DNA from: Bacillus infantis NRRL B-14911 | GTDB lineage: Bacteria > Bacillota > Bacilli > Bacillales > Cytobacillaceae | Reading direction: 5' to 3' | Length of the DNA: 64,000 nt | Assembly: GCF_000473245.1 (NCBI RefSeq) | Contig: NC_022524.1 | Coordinates: forward strand, 2,504,501 to 2,568,500 | In this document: piece by piece, positions 50,399 through 59,604 of the stretch | Layout of the letters: every line of letters begins with the position of its first letter | How positions within the stretch are numbered: position 1 is the stretch's first letter | Position numbers and translations under genes: made by a program | The notes under the pieces: generated by a model | The model's database searches: none | The model's input: the letters and a program-made list of their open reading frames with translations, nothing else | What the model was told of the DNA's origin: nothing

Positions 50399-50884
50399 TT
50401 ACTTAATGGAATCCAATAGCTCCACGTGTACATGATCAGTATTATCAGGATCGCTGTTAAAATCATAAATCTCCAGATTCCATCTGTCATTTGCCCGTTC
50501 ATATCCCTTAGCTTCTATCCAGCGGTGCAATATTTCATAGCTTTTACGCATATCTGTGTTCGGCCCATGATGATGGATCGCAGCATACCGCTGAGGCGGA
50601 ACAGTCAGACTTGTCATCCCTTCTGGCACCTGATCTTTTCGGTCAGCTGAAACCCCTATCCAATAACCATCTTCATCTTCCGAAGCCGGATTCACCACAA
50701 ATGCGCCAATCTGCCGCCCGCTATCCTTTACACCTTGGATTTCGGAAACCCGCTCCTTCAGCCACTTAGCTGCCATGGGTATCTCCTCTATATATTGGCT
50801 TCCCTCACAAAGTACGCGAAAGCCTATCAGGTATACTTCTTCCATTTCGACTATCCTTTTTTCATATTTCAAGTTCGCCTGCAT
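50399..50884 (-). CDS. GyrI-like effector-binding domain protein
   Basis: 161 residues from ATG at 50884 (AAAGGAG, eight bases). Only a GyrI/AraC-effector-like domain: Y-L-I-G-F-R-V-x-C-E-G, QIGAFVVNPASEDEDGYWIG, VPPQRYAAIHHHGPNTDMRK and DRWNLEIYDFNSDPDNTDHV. Stand-alone members bind small molecules (SbmC/GyrI type). No DNA-binding part. Function unknown. Confidence 0.85.
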   Translation of the reverse strand: MQANLKYEKRIVEMEEVYLIGFRVLCEGSQYIEEIPMAAKWLKERVSEIQGVKDSGRQIGAFVVNPASEDEDGYWIGVSADRKDQVPEGMTSLTVPPQRYAAIHHHGPNTDMRKSYEILHRWIEAKGYERANDRWNLEIYDFNSDPDNTDHVHVELLDSIK

Positions 50885-50962
50885 TCTGCCAGCTCCTTTC
50901 TTCTCACACCTTATTTCGACAAGGAGAGCAGGCAATCCCCCTCATTCACTAAAATTTGGGCA

Positions 50963-50992
50963 AAAAAAATGAGCTGTAGCCAGCTCATTTTT
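50963..50992 (-). terminator. Terminator of the aldo/keto reductase
   Basis: AAAAATGAGCTG pairs with CAGCTCATTTTT around TAGC, immediately past the AKR stop. Confidence 0.88.
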
Positions 50993-50994
50993 GA

Positions 50995-51840
50995 TCAGAA
51001 TTCCTCATATTCAGCCGGGTCCTGGTCATGCAGCCTGCCGCCGGGATGGCTTAATTTTGAGATGGCCTCCATATCCTCCACATCCAGTTCAAAATCAAAG
51101 ATAGAAATATTCTCTTTCTGTCTTTCAGCAGAGGAGGATTTAGGAATGGATACAGCTCCCAGCTGATAATGCCAGCGAAGAACCACCTGGGCTATGGATT
51201 TCCCATGCTTTTCAGCAATCTTTTGAATATCCCCATTTCCGAGAAGATCGCTGCCGCGGCCGAGCGGGCTCCATGACTCTGTCAGAATACCATGTTTCTC
51301 ATGATAGGCGCGCTGTTCTTCCTGGTTGAAATAAGGATGCAATTCGACCTGGTTCATGCTCGGTTTAACCCCTGTCTCCTTCTCCAGCCTGTCCAAATAC
51401 TCCGGCAGGAAATTGCAGACACCGATTGAACGGACATACCCTTTTTTCTTTGCTTCTATTAAAGTTTGCCAGGCTTCAACATACAATTCTCTCTTCGGGT
51501 TTGGCCAGTGAATCAAATAAATATCATAATAATCCAAGCCAGCTCTGTAGAGGGATTCTTCAATTGCAATCATCCCTTTTGCTGATTCATGATAACGCCC
51601 CGGGAGCTTCGATGTGATGAGCAGATCCTCCCTGGAAACAGAGCTTCTTTTTACAGCCTCGCCGACTGTCCCCTCGTTTTCATAGTTATACGCAGAATCC
51701 AGAAGCCGGTATCCTCCCTCATCAATCGCCTTGCGGATCGACTCGGCGCCTGCACTCCCCTTCAATTGATATGTACCCAGCCCGATTGCCGGAATGGACA
51801 ATCCATCATTAAGCTTTACTTCAGGTATCCCATTAACCAT
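50995..51840 (-). CDS. Aldo/keto reductase
   Basis: 281 residues, (beta/alpha)8 AKR. Catalytic tetrad: D in L-L-D-S-A-Y-N-Y, Y-N-Y-E-N-E, K in L-I-T-S-K-L-P, H in Y-L-I-H-W-P-N-P. NADPH site I-P-K-S-S-S-A-E-R-Q. Belongs to the glyoxal/methylglyoxal reductase (YvgN/YtbE) type. Single gene; the 53-bp array lies upstream (52013 onward). Confidence 0.9.
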   Translation of the reverse strand: MVNGIPEVKLNDGLSIPAIGLGTYQLKGSAGAESIRKAIDEGGYRLLDSAYNYENEGTVGEAVKRSSVSREDLLITSKLPGRYHESAKGMIAIEESLYRAGLDYYDIYLIHWPNPKRELYVEAWQTLIEAKKKGYVRSIGVCNFLPEYLDRLEKETGVKPSMNQVELHPYFNQEEQRAYHEKHGILTESWSPLGRGSDLLGNGDIQKIAEKHGKSIAQVVLRWHYQLGAVSIPKSSSAERQKENISIFDFELDVEDMEAISKLSHPGGRLHDQDPAEYEEF

Positions 51841-52012
51841 CTTCCATCACTCCTTTATCTGTCATACTATTACCTTACCATACTTTGGATTTTATACCCT
51901 GCTGGGGAGATTTGATTCTTCCCTCTTGGTATTCAGAAAACCGATCTCCTCCTGCAATTTTTGTTTTTCACTCCATATTTTTAAGGCAGCCTATTTGCTA
52001 TTCTCGATATCT

Positions 52013-52669
52013 GGAGTGCTCCATAGAACTCTCCTGAGGCACTCTATCCACTTCTTTCACACTCTAGAGTGCTCTATAGACCTCTCTTGAAGCACTCTGA
52101 ACGCTCCTTCAATCCTCTAGAGTGCTTCATAGACTTCGTTTGAATCACTCTGTACGCTCCTTCCCATCTTTAGAGTGCTTCATAGACTTCGTTTGAGGCA
52201 CTCTGTACGCTCCTTTCCTACTCTAGAGTGCTTCATAGACTTCGTTTGAATCACTCTGTACGCTCCTTCCCATCTTTAGAGTGCTCCATAGACTTCGTTT
52301 GAGGCACTCTGTACGCTCCTTCCATCCTCTAGAGTGCTTCATAGACTTTGTTTGAGACACTCTGTACGCTCCTTTCCATCTTTAGAGTGCTTCATAGACT
52401 TCGTTTGAGGCACTCTGTACGCTCCTTTCATCCTCCAGAATGCTTCATAGGCTTCTTTTGAATCACTCTGTACGCTCCTTCCCATCTTTAGAGTGCTTCA
52501 TAGACTTCGTTTGAGGCACTCTGTACGCTCCTTTCCTACTCTAGAGTGCTCCATAGACCTCTCTTGAAGCACTCTGTACAATCTTTCCTCCCTCTAGAGT
52601 GCTCTATAAACCTCTCTTGAAGCACTCTATCTGCTCTATTCCCACTCTGGAGTCCTCCAAAGATCAAAC
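52013..52669. repeat. Tandem array of thirteen 53-bp units, each with a dyad
   Basis: The start motif (A/G)GAGTGCT occurs at 52013, 52066, 52119, 52172, 52225, 52278, 52331, 52384, 52437 (AGAATGCT), 52490, 52543, 52596 and, decayed, 52649. Every offset is exactly 53 bp. In each unit AGAGTGCTTCA faces TGAAGCACTCT or variants (TGAGGCACTCT, TGAATCACTCT), an 8-11 bp stem with an 11-base loop. Units 3-10 alternate: odd ones carry GAATCAC…CCATCTTT, even ones GAGGCAC…CTCT/CTCC, so the copied unit is 106 bp. Outer units 2, 11 and 12 resemble each other. No coding frame runs through all units. Confidence 0.92.
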
Positions 52670-52715
52670 AATCCCCACCTCAATTCTCAACCTGCATCAA
52701 TTTCACCCAAAAACA

Positions 52716-52742
52716 AAAAACCTCCCGCAAAGGAGGTTTTTC
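52716..52742 (-). terminator. Terminator of brnQ
   Basis: AAAAAACCTCC pairs with GGAGGTTTTT around CGCAAA, right past the brnQ stop at 52748. Confidence 0.92.
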
Positions 52743-52747
52743 TACTA

Positions 52748-54088
52748 TCAAATGCTTTCTTTCGCCTGCGATACACCGCCGCTGCGAATGGCAGCCACAA
52801 AGAATCCGATCACTGCACCCACTACGGCCGGCATGATCCATCCAAGCCCGACTTCATATAATGGCAGAATTGTGCTGAATACCTCTTCAACCGGTCCAAA
52901 GCTTAGGCCTGCAGCCTTTAACCCATCGAATAAGCTGACAATGAAAGTGAACAGCATACTTACCTGGTAAACTTCCTTTTTCCCTTTGAAAAGAGGATGA
53001 AGGAAGGTAAGGAACATCAGGCAGATGGCTAAAGGATAAATTCCTGTCAGAACTGGAACCGAAATGCTGATCAGCTGGCTGAGCCCGATATTGGAAAAGA
53101 CGGCGCTGAATACAGACAAAATAACAACAAAAACTGTGTAAGAAACCGAAGGAAACACTTTATGGAAATAAGATGAACATGCTGTCACGAGTCCGATGCT
53201 CGTTGTCAGGCATGCCCCAAGAACAATGACGCTTAAAAGCAGGGCGCCGAATGAACCAAAATAATATTCAGATGCACCGGATAACACGGCTCCGCCATTA
53301 TCAAGCCTTCCAAGCTCACCCACGCTTGATGCGCCAATATATGACAGTGAGGTATAGATAATAGCAAGAAGTGCTGCTGCAATAAGTCCTGCTTTAGCTA
53401 TCGAAACCATGATCTCTTTTCTCGTGGCAGCTCCTCTTTCTTTTACTGCATCGACTACAATGATGCCAAATACGAATGCTGCCAGGGCGTCCATTGTCAG
53501 ATAGCCTTCCTGGAAACCTTTAAAAAAGGTGTTAGCTAAATAATTTTCTCCTGGTGATTGGAAAGAACCCATAGGATTGAAAAAAGCGGCAATGATCAAA
53601 ATGCCTACTACAATCAGCAGGATCGGCGTCAGGTATTTACCGACAATATCAACAATCTTGGAAGATTTTAAAGAAAAGAAGCCTGTTACTGCAAAAAACA
53701 AAACAGAAAAGACAATCAGCCCGATTGTGCTGTTCCCGGCTAAAAAGGGCTTTACGCCCATTTCAAATGAAACGGTTGCTGTCCTGGGAATCGCAAACAG
53801 CGGCCCTATGGACAGATACAAAAGCATCGTAAATACTGCGCTGAATGCTGGGTGCACCCTTCCTGCCAGCGACTGCAGATTGCTTTTGCCAGAAAAGCCA
53901 AGCGCCAATATCCCTAATAGCGGGAGCCCTACCCCAGTTACTATAAAGCCTGCATTGGCTGACCAGATACTGGTTCCTGCAGACTGTCCGAGCATCGCAG
54001 GGAAAATGAGATTTCCTGCCCCGAAGAAAAGTGCAAACAACATAAAGCCTACGGCGACTACATAAGAAAACGGTATTTTAGTTCCCAT
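52748..54088 (-). CDS. brnQ: Branched-chain amino acid carrier BrnQ
   Basis: 446 residues, about twelve membrane segments. FMLFALFFGAGNLIFPAMLG at the start is the LIVCS/BrnQ signature; GFFSLKSSKIVDIVGKYLTP and EGYLTMDALAAFVFGIIVVD are further conserved blocks. Imports leucine, isoleucine and valine with Na+ or H+. The divergent GntR regulator and three operator sites (54175-54270) suggest repression. ATG with AGGAGAATAG. Confidence 0.93.
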   Translation of the reverse strand: MGTKIPFSYVVAVGFMLFALFFGAGNLIFPAMLGQSAGTSIWSANAGFIVTGVGLPLLGILALGFSGKSNLQSLAGRVHPAFSAVFTMLLYLSIGPLFAIPRTATVSFEMGVKPFLAGNSTIGLIVFSVLFFAVTGFFSLKSSKIVDIVGKYLTPILLIVVGILIIAAFFNPMGSFQSPGENYLANTFFKGFQEGYLTMDALAAFVFGIIVVDAVKERGAATRKEIMVSIAKAGLIAAALLAIIYTSLSYIGASSVGELGRLDNGGAVLSGASEYYFGSFGALLLSVIVLGACLTTSIGLVTACSSYFHKVFPSVSYTVFVVILSVFSAVFSNIGLSQLISISVPVLTGIYPLAICLMFLTFLHPLFKGKKEVYQVSMLFTFIVSLFDGLKAAGLSFGPVEEVFSTILPLYEVGLGWIMPAVVGAVIGFFVAAIRSGGVSQAKESI

Positions 54089-54174
54089 CCTATTCTCCTT
54101 TATGCTAAAGATTCTAGCTGCTTATTTTTCACCAACTTAAAAATTTCAGAAAATGATAAAAGCAGTTTAATAGT

Positions 54175-54270
54175 TACGTAATATATTGCATAACTCAAGA
54201 TAACACACCATTAATCCGTATGCAATATATCGCATAAAGAAAATTGTCGAATTATGCAATATATTGAATT
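54175..54270. promoter_or_regulatory. Three palindromic operators between brnQ and gntR
   Basis: Copies of TATGCAATATATTGCATA are at 54175-54192 (16/18), 54219-54236 (17/18) and 54253-54270 (16/18), in the intergenic region of divergent genes. Centres are 44 and 34 bp apart. These are the best candidate sites for the GntR protein. Confidence 0.8.
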
Positions 54271-54348
54271 TTTCTTTCTAATTCTCTATACTAAATGTAT
54301 AATCCAGTAAAAATTAAGAGTTTATGAAAATACTAGAGGTGAAAATAG

Positions 54349-55005
54349 ATGCCCATCCCTGCCAATTTTGCTTCTCCTGCACGTGTATCAGCGAAAGACC
54401 GCGCCTTCCTTCAAATCCAGGAATGGATTATTGACGGCACCTTAAAGCCTCAGGAAAAATTAAACGATGGCGATCTTGCCAAGGCGCTCGGTGTAAGCCG
54501 CACACCGATCAGGGAAGCGCTTCAGCTGCTGAGCGTCCAGGGATTCGTAGAAATGTTCCCAGGCGTCGGCACTCAGGTCACTACCGTTAATCCGGAAGAT
54601 ATCAACAAGATTCTGCCGCCGCTTGGAGCCTTGCAGGCATTAGCAGCAGAGCTTGCAGCACCATACATGGACAGTTCGACGATTGAGAAATTGAGATCCA
54701 TCAATCGTTCTTTTGCGGATTCCCTTCTACGGGGCGATACTTTTTCAGCACTGAAACAGGACGAACAATTGCACAATCTCATCATTGAAAAAGCGGATAA
54801 TCCATACATCACCAGTTATGTTTCTTCCATGCAGGCACACGTAATGAGGCTTTATTATAATAAAACGATCATCTTGAAGCCCCGCTCAATCGATGAGCAT
54901 GAGGATATCATCAAAGCTTTTGAAGAAAAAAATACGCATAAAGCTTCAGATGTAGCACGGACCAACTGGCTGAGGGCCATTGATGAATATTACGGTGAAA
55001 AATAA
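54349..55005 (+). CDS. GntR/FCD family regulator
   Basis: 218 residues. N-terminal winged helix: LQIQEWIIDGTLKPQEKLND, G-D-L-A-K-A-L-G-V-S-R-T-P-I-R-E-A-L-Q-L-L. C-terminal FCD domain (about 90-215) with the metal-type residues D-E-Q-L-H-N, A-H-V-M-R and D-E-H-E-D-I. Divergent from brnQ with palindromes between, so likely controls brnQ and itself. RBS AGAGGTG. ATG at 54349. Confidence 0.9.
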   Translation: MPIPANFASPARVSAKDRAFLQIQEWIIDGTLKPQEKLNDGDLAKALGVSRTPIREALQLLSVQGFVEMFPGVGTQVTTVNPEDINKILPPLGALQALAAELAAPYMDSSTIEKLRSINRSFADSLLRGDTFSALKQDEQLHNLIIEKADNPYITSYVSSMQAHVMRLYYNKTIILKPRSIDEHEDIIKAFEEKNTHKASDVARTNWLRAIDEYYGEK

Positions 55006-55015
55006 GATTAACAAA

Positions 55016-55047
55016 AAGGAAATGGCATATGCCCATTTCCTCTTTTT
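55016..55047. terminator. Bidirectional terminator
   Basis: AAGGAAATGG pairs with CCATTTCCT around CATATG, followed by TCTTTTTATT. Confidence 0.88.
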
Positions 55048-55624
55048 ATTCTGCATCGGCCCTCAGATGTGCTCTTCTCACCAGCCTGGTGCCTATATAA
55101 GCAATAAAGGCAATGGCAAGATCTATCAAAAACAAGTAAAACAAGTTCATTCCCTTATTCAGCTCCACCATGCCGAGCGCTTTCTCTATCGAAGCAAAAA
55201 CAAGCGAATACACTGCACTGAGAATGATAGTATACAGAATAAAATTTTTCCCATGACTGGTGCAGTACTGATAGATCAGCATAAATCCTACAGGCAGTAC
55301 TGACATCGTGATGTTAAAAGCATGCGGGAAAATCGGCAGCATATAATAGGTGTGGACGAGCAAGGTATAATTACCGAGCACAATGTCCGTGTAGGTCCAA
55401 AGAGCATGTACAATAAATCCGAAAAAGAATATCTCAAAAATCCTCTTGCGGTCCACTGTAAAATATAATAAAACAAGCGGCAGCACCAGAAGTACTGCTA
55501 CAGCCCAGAACTGCCATGAACCAGGACCGGAATAGCTCTTCCAATAAGAATCAACCAAGGAAGTCATCTCTTCGCTCAGCTGAAATATTTTATCCCAATA
55601 TTCGCTATAGCTCATCTGCAGCAC
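55046..55624 (-). CDS. CBO0543 family membrane protein
   Basis: 192 residues with five to six membrane segments. Features of the CBO0543 family: YWKSYSGPGSWQFWAVAVLL near residue 28-47, F-T-V-D-R-K-R-I-F-E-I-F-F-F-G-F-I-V-H-A-L-W-T-Y, MLPIFPHAFNITMSVLPVGF and LIYQYC. These proteins are common in spore formers; role unknown. ATG or the fourth-codon ATG are both possible starts. Confidence 0.78.
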   Translation of the reverse strand: MLQMSYSEYWDKIFQLSEEMTSLVDSYWKSYSGPGSWQFWAVAVLLVLPLVLLYFTVDRKRIFEIFFFGFIVHALWTYTDIVLGNYTLLVHTYYMLPIFPHAFNITMSVLPVGFMLIYQYCTSHGKNFILYTIILSAVYSLVFASIEKALGMVELNKGMNLFYLFLIDLAIAFIAYIGTRLVRRAHLRADAE

Positions 55625-55810
55625 TCCATGATATGTATTTCAAGCCCGACTCTTACAGCTTGCCTTCTTATTGTTCGTAGAACTTATCTAGATATACACA
55701 TAATTTCCATGAATCAAAATCAGAAAGAAAGGCACGCCAGCTCAGAACATCAACCTGGTAATATTCCCATTATCGACTGATTGCTTCCGTTACCAAAAAA
55801 AGCCAAAATA

Positions 55811-55839
55811 AAGACACCCAATTTATTTTAGGGTGTCTT
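55811..55839 (-). terminator. Terminator of MMSDH operon
   Basis: AAGACACCC (55811-55819) pairs with GGGTGTCTT (55831-55839). Confidence 0.88.
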
Positions 55840-55858
55840 CTCAGCACTATCCTTCCGT

Positions 55859-57316
55859 TTACCAGCGGGCAGTCAGCATCTTTCTTCTGGTATAAAACTC
55901 GACTCCGTCAGAGCCGTTGGCATGGAGGTCTCCATAGAAGGAATTCTTCCACCCGGAAAATGGGAAAAAGGCCATCGGTGCAGGTACGCCGATATTGACA
56001 CCGAGCATTCCAACTTCAATGTTTTCCCTGAAATAGCGGACATTGCTTCCGCTGTCGGTGAACAGGCAGGCGCCATTGCCAAAATCTGATAGATTTGTCA
56101 CCTCAATCGCTTCCTCAAGGCTTTTTACCCTGACGATGGAGAGCACCGGCGCAAAAATTTCTTCTTTCCAGATTTTCATGGTTGGATCCACATGGTCAAA
56201 GATGGTTGGTCCTATAAAATACCCATTTTCATGATAGGCTTCGTCTTTACGCCCATCACGAATAAGGACTGCTCCTTCTTTCTCGCCGACTTCAATGTAA
56301 TGCCTTGTCCGTACTTTATTTTCCTGGCGGATGACAGGTCCTAAGAAAATATCTTCATCCAACCCATTTCCTATTGTCAGGCTGTCTGCCTGCTCCTGCA
56401 GCTTTGCCGCGAGTTCGTCAGCGATGGAGTCTACAGCAACCACAACTGAGCAGGCCATACACCGCTCCCCTGCTGACCCATATGCAGCTGCAATAATTTC
56501 TTTAACAGCTCCGTCAAGGTCCGCATCCGGCATCACAATCGAATGATTCTTTGCACCAGCAAGCGCCTGGACCCGTTTGCCCTTCGCTGAAGCTGATTTA
56601 TAGATATACTCGGCAACAGGCTGAGAGCCTACAAATGAAATGGCCGGTACGTCCTGGTGGTCAATAAGGCTGTTTACAACCTCGTGGGCGCCATGCACAA
56701 TATTGAAAACACCTTCAGGGAGGCCCGCTTCGGCAAATAGCTCTGCCAAACGGTTTGCGAGTATCGGTGTCCTTTCGGAAGGCTTTAGCACAAAGGTGTT
56801 TCCGCACGCGATTGCCAGCGGGAACATCCAGCAAGGGACCATCATCGGAAAATTGAAAGGCGTGATGCCGCCGATGACGCCAACAGGGTAGCGGTACATG
56901 CCGGATTCAATATTTGTCGCAATATCGGGCAGCTGCTTGCCCATCATAAGAGATGGGGCTCCTGCAGCAAACTCCACACATTCGATTCCCCGCTGCACCT
57001 CTCCATACGCTTCTTTATAGTTTTTCCCGTTTTCCTGTGTGATCAGTTTTGCAAGTTCGTCCCAATTGTCTATTAAAAGCTGCTGATATTTAAACAGAAT
57101 TCTTGCTCTTTTAGGAACTGGCGTTTTGCTCCATGTTTTATAGGCTTCCCTGGCTGCCTGTACGGCATCCTCCACGTCTTCCTTGGTGGAAATCGGTGTA
57201 CGCGCCAGTTCCTCGCCGGTTGCAGGATTGGGGACAGCTTCAAACCTTTCTGTTTTTGCATCCACCCAATCGCCATTGATAAAGTTTTTTAAAATATTTG
57301 CCGTTTTCGTTGCCAT
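55859..57316 (-). CDS. mmsA: Methylmalonate-semialdehyde dehydrogenase (CoA-acylating)
   Basis: 485 residues from ATG at 57316 (AAAGGAG, eight bases). ALDH fold with MMSDH signatures: [20 protein letters not shown], catalytic cysteine in [28 protein letters not shown], and a [17 protein letters not shown] end. Converts (methyl)malonate semialdehyde and CoA to propionyl- or acetyl-CoA. It is transcribed with an iron-type alcohol dehydrogenase and not with an inositol operon, suggesting use in 3-hydroxypropionate/beta-alanine or valine breakdown. Confidence 0.92.
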   Translation of the reverse strand: MATKTANILKNFINGDWVDAKTERFEAVPNPATGEELARTPISTKEDVEDAVQAAREAYKTWSKTPVPKRARILFKYQQLLIDNWDELAKLITQENGKNYKEAYGEVQRGIECVEFAAGAPSLMMGKQLPDIATNIESGMYRYPVGVIGGITPFNFPMMVPCWMFPLAIACGNTFVLKPSERTPILANRLAELFAEAGLPEGVFNIVHGAHEVVNSLIDHQDVPAISFVGSQPVAEYIYKSASAKGKRVQALAGAKNHSIVMPDADLDGAVKEIIAAAYGSAGERCMACSVVVAVDSIADELAAKLQEQADSLTIGNGLDEDIFLGPVIRQENKVRTRHYIEVGEKEGAVLIRDGRKDEAYHENGYFIGPTIFDHVDPTMKIWKEEIFAPVLSIVRVKSLEEAIEVTNLSDFGNGACLFTDSGSNVRYFRENIEVGMLGVNIGVPAPMAFFPFSGWKNSFYGDLHANGSDGVEFYTRRKMLTARW

Positions 57317-57353
57317 AAAAATAGCTCCTTTCAGCATTAGTGACAGTCAGCAA

Positions 57354-58550
57354 TTATACTTTCTCAGATGCAGAGGAAAAATGATAGTCGTAGCAAATAT
57401 GATAAAGTTCCTCCAGTTCCAGCTGGCTGGGCACTTTGGGATTATTGGCCGGGCTGCCGCTGTCAATAGCGTCTGCTGCCATTTTTCCGACGGCCTTCTC
57501 GAAGGCTTCCCCGTCAATTCCCCACTCCTTTAAGTTGGGTATATTTAATTTCCTGCATAACTCTTTTACAGATTGTACAGCTATTTCAGCTGCCTTAACA
57601 CCGTCACCGCTTACAATATCAGGCCTGAAGATTCTGCCTATATCAGCAAGCCGTTCCACGCAGGCTTCCTGGCTGAATTCTAATACAGCAGGCAAAAGCA
57701 TAGCATTTGAGATGCCATGCGGCACATGGAATAAGGCACCGATCGGACGGCTCATTCCGTGGACAAGGCAGACTGAAGCATTCGAAAAAGCCATTCCCGC
57801 CTGCAGTGAGCCAAGACTCATTCTTTCTCGCGCATCTAGATTCCCGCCATCATTGTAAGCGGTTAAAATATTCTCTGCAATGAGCTTCATGGCTGAGATG
57901 GCCATCGTGTCTGTCATGGGATGTGCTTTTTTAGATAAGTATGCTTCAATAGCATGACTTAGAGCATCAATCCCTGTAGCCGCGGTGATATTCTTTGGCG
58001 AAGATACTGTCAGCAGGGGATCCACAATTGCAGCATCCGGCAAGAAAGCAGGCTGCTTGATCATCATTTTAACATTGTTGAATGTATTAGTAATTACGGT
58101 TACATCAGTTGCCTCAGAACCTGTACCGGCTGTGGTTGGTATAGCAATATGCGGGACAGGGGTTTGCTGTGCCAGTTTCTTACCCCCCAAATAATCGCCA
58201 ATAGATCCGCCATTTACTGCCAGGACTGCTATTGCTTTTGCAGTATCGATACAGCTGCCGCCTCCAATGGAAATCACCAAGTCGCACTGCTCACTTTTAA
58301 AAAGATCCAATGCTTCTGACACATATTTATCAGTGGGTTCAGATGCAATACCCAGATAGACTTCGCTTTGAACACCTGCAACATGAAGCAAAGCTCTGCC
58401 TTCGGTCACATATCCAAGCTGATCCATTACATTATCACTAATGATCAATGCCTTCTTCCCTTTAAGAGCCGCTTGCGATCCTAAATTTTCAAAGGAGCCC
58501 CTCCCATAAAAAATGGACTCCGGCACGCGGAATACCGCTGGTTTTTTCAA
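57354..58550 (-). CDS. Iron-containing alcohol dehydrogenase
   Basis: 398 residues, group III ADH. NAD loop I-S-I-G-G-G-S-C-I-D-T-A-K; metal ligands: D-A-x-I-V-D-P, G-I-D-A-L-S-H-A-I-E-A-Y, and H-G-M-S-R-P-I-G-A-L-F-H-V-P-H-G. It starts with TTG behind AAGGGGTG. Coupled to the MMSDH with a 37-base gap. The alcohol is not certain: 3-hydroxypropionate or 4-hydroxybutyrate type substrates are possible. Confidence 0.9.
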   Translation of the reverse strand: MKKPAVFRVPESIFYGRGSFENLGSQAALKGKKALIISDNVMDQLGYVTEGRALLHVAGVQSEVYLGIASEPTDKYVSEALDLFKSEQCDLVISIGGGSCIDTAKAIAVLAVNGGSIGDYLGGKKLAQQTPVPHIAIPTTAGTGSEATDVTVITNTFNNVKMMIKQPAFLPDAAIVDPLLTVSSPKNITAATGIDALSHAIEAYLSKKAHPMTDTMAISAMKLIAENILTAYNDGGNLDARERMSLGSLQAGMAFSNASVCLVHGMSRPIGALFHVPHGISNAMLLPAVLEFSQEACVERLADIGRIFRPDIVSGDGVKAAEIAVQSVKELCRKLNIPNLKEWGIDGEAFEKAVGKMAADAIDSGSPANNPKVPSQLELEELYHICYDYHFSSASEKV

Positions 58551-58863
58551 TGCTTTTACACCCCTTTTTCATAGACGGCCGCAATTCCATCCCAGGCGTT
58601 ATCTTTACAAATCATCCGGCAGATCCTGGCTAATTAGGTGAAAGGGCTGGAGGAACAGACGTCAGAATAGTTAGATTATTAAAATTATATCATTGAATTA
58701 AGAATTCCCGTGTGTTATTATGCAAAATTTCTCCTCTAAACAAAAGAAAACCCATCCTTAATCCTTAGTTTCCCTATTGAAAACTGAATGTATATTCTCT
58801 CAGAGAGCGGGTAAACAATGAAGAGTGAAAATATAAATTTAGCTTTGAATGGAGGATATTTTA
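58551..58863. other. 313-bp divergent intergenic region
   Basis: Between the Fe-ADH operon and wrbA. It is AT-rich around 58675-58760. No palindrome, riboswitch or frame with a binding site was recognised besides the wrbA ribosome-binding site at 58851-58855. Confidence 0.4.
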
Positions 58864-59487
58864 ATGACTGTCAAACTAGCAATTGTTTATTACAGCTCAA
58901 CCGGAACGAACTATCAGATGGCCCAGTGGGCTGCTGAGGGCGCAAAGGAAGCAGGCGCTGAAGCCACAATCTACAAAGTGCAGGAACTTGCGCCAGAAAG
59001 CGTGATTGAAGGTGTTCCTGCATGGAAAGCACATTTGGAAGAAACAAAGGATGTGCCTGTAGTTACACCTGATGATATCGCTGAAGCGGATGCCATTATC
59101 TTCAGCACACCGACACGTTTCGGGAATATGGCAGCCCAGATGAAGCAGTTCCTCGATACAACCGGCGGCATCTGGGGTGCAGGAAAAACAGTCAATAAGG
59201 TTGTCAGCGGCATGACTTCCGCTCAAAACCCGCACGGCGGTCAGGAGGCAACCATCCTTTCACTTTATACAACCATGTACCATTGGGGTGCCATCGTCGT
59301 GACACCAGGATATTCAGATCAGTCTTTATTCCCTGCTGGCGGCAATCCTTACGGAGCAAGTGTGACTGTCGACCAAAGCAATGAAATAGTTGGGGATAAG
59401 GATGCTTATAAGGGAGCGATTAAATATCAGGCGAAACGTGTTATCGGAATAGCTGAATCTGTAAAGAATGGCGCAGGGCAGCAGTAA
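58864..59487 (+). CDS. wrbA: NAD(P)H:quinone oxidoreductase WrbA
   Basis: 207 residues from ATG at 58864; an earlier ATG at 58849 contains the GGAGG site. Flavodoxin-like FMN site Y-Y-S-S-T-G-T-N-Y, PTRFGNMAAQMKQFLDTTGG, and GSG-equivalent S-G-M-T-S-A-Q-N-P-H-G-G-Q-E. Two-electron reduction of quinones, protecting from oxidative stress. The P-T-R-F-G-N-M block is WrbA-specific. Confidence 0.93.
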   Translation: MTVKLAIVYYSSTGTNYQMAQWAAEGAKEAGAEATIYKVQELAPESVIEGVPAWKAHLEETKDVPVVTPDDIAEADAIIFSTPTRFGNMAAQMKQFLDTTGGIWGAGKTVNKVVSGMTSAQNPHGGQEATILSLYTTMYHWGAIVVTPGYSDQSLFPAGGNPYGASVTVDQSNEIVGDKDAYKGAIKYQAKRVIGIAESVKNGAGQQ

Positions 59488-59494
59488 AGCGAAG

Positions 59495-59528
59495 AAAGCA
59501 ACCAGCTCGCCAGCTGGTTGCTTTTTTT
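59495..59528 (+). terminator. Terminator of wrbA
   Basis: AAAGCAACCAGCT pairs with AGCTGGTTGCTTT around CGCC, followed by TTTT. Confidence 0.95.
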
Positions 59529-59604
59529 GAAACTGATTTATTGCCTGTGCTGAGTTCGTGTGAAACAGGATAAGAGCCTAAACCAACATGTAAAAGGCTT
59601 CACC

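Noticed and set aside
52013-52669. CRISPR array
   Set aside because: There are no unique spacers: the whole 53-bp unit is repeated, and no cas genes are near.
55711-55782. 23-codon plus-strand peptide (MNQNQKERHASSEHQ…)
   Set aside because: No ribosome-binding site and no similarity recognised.
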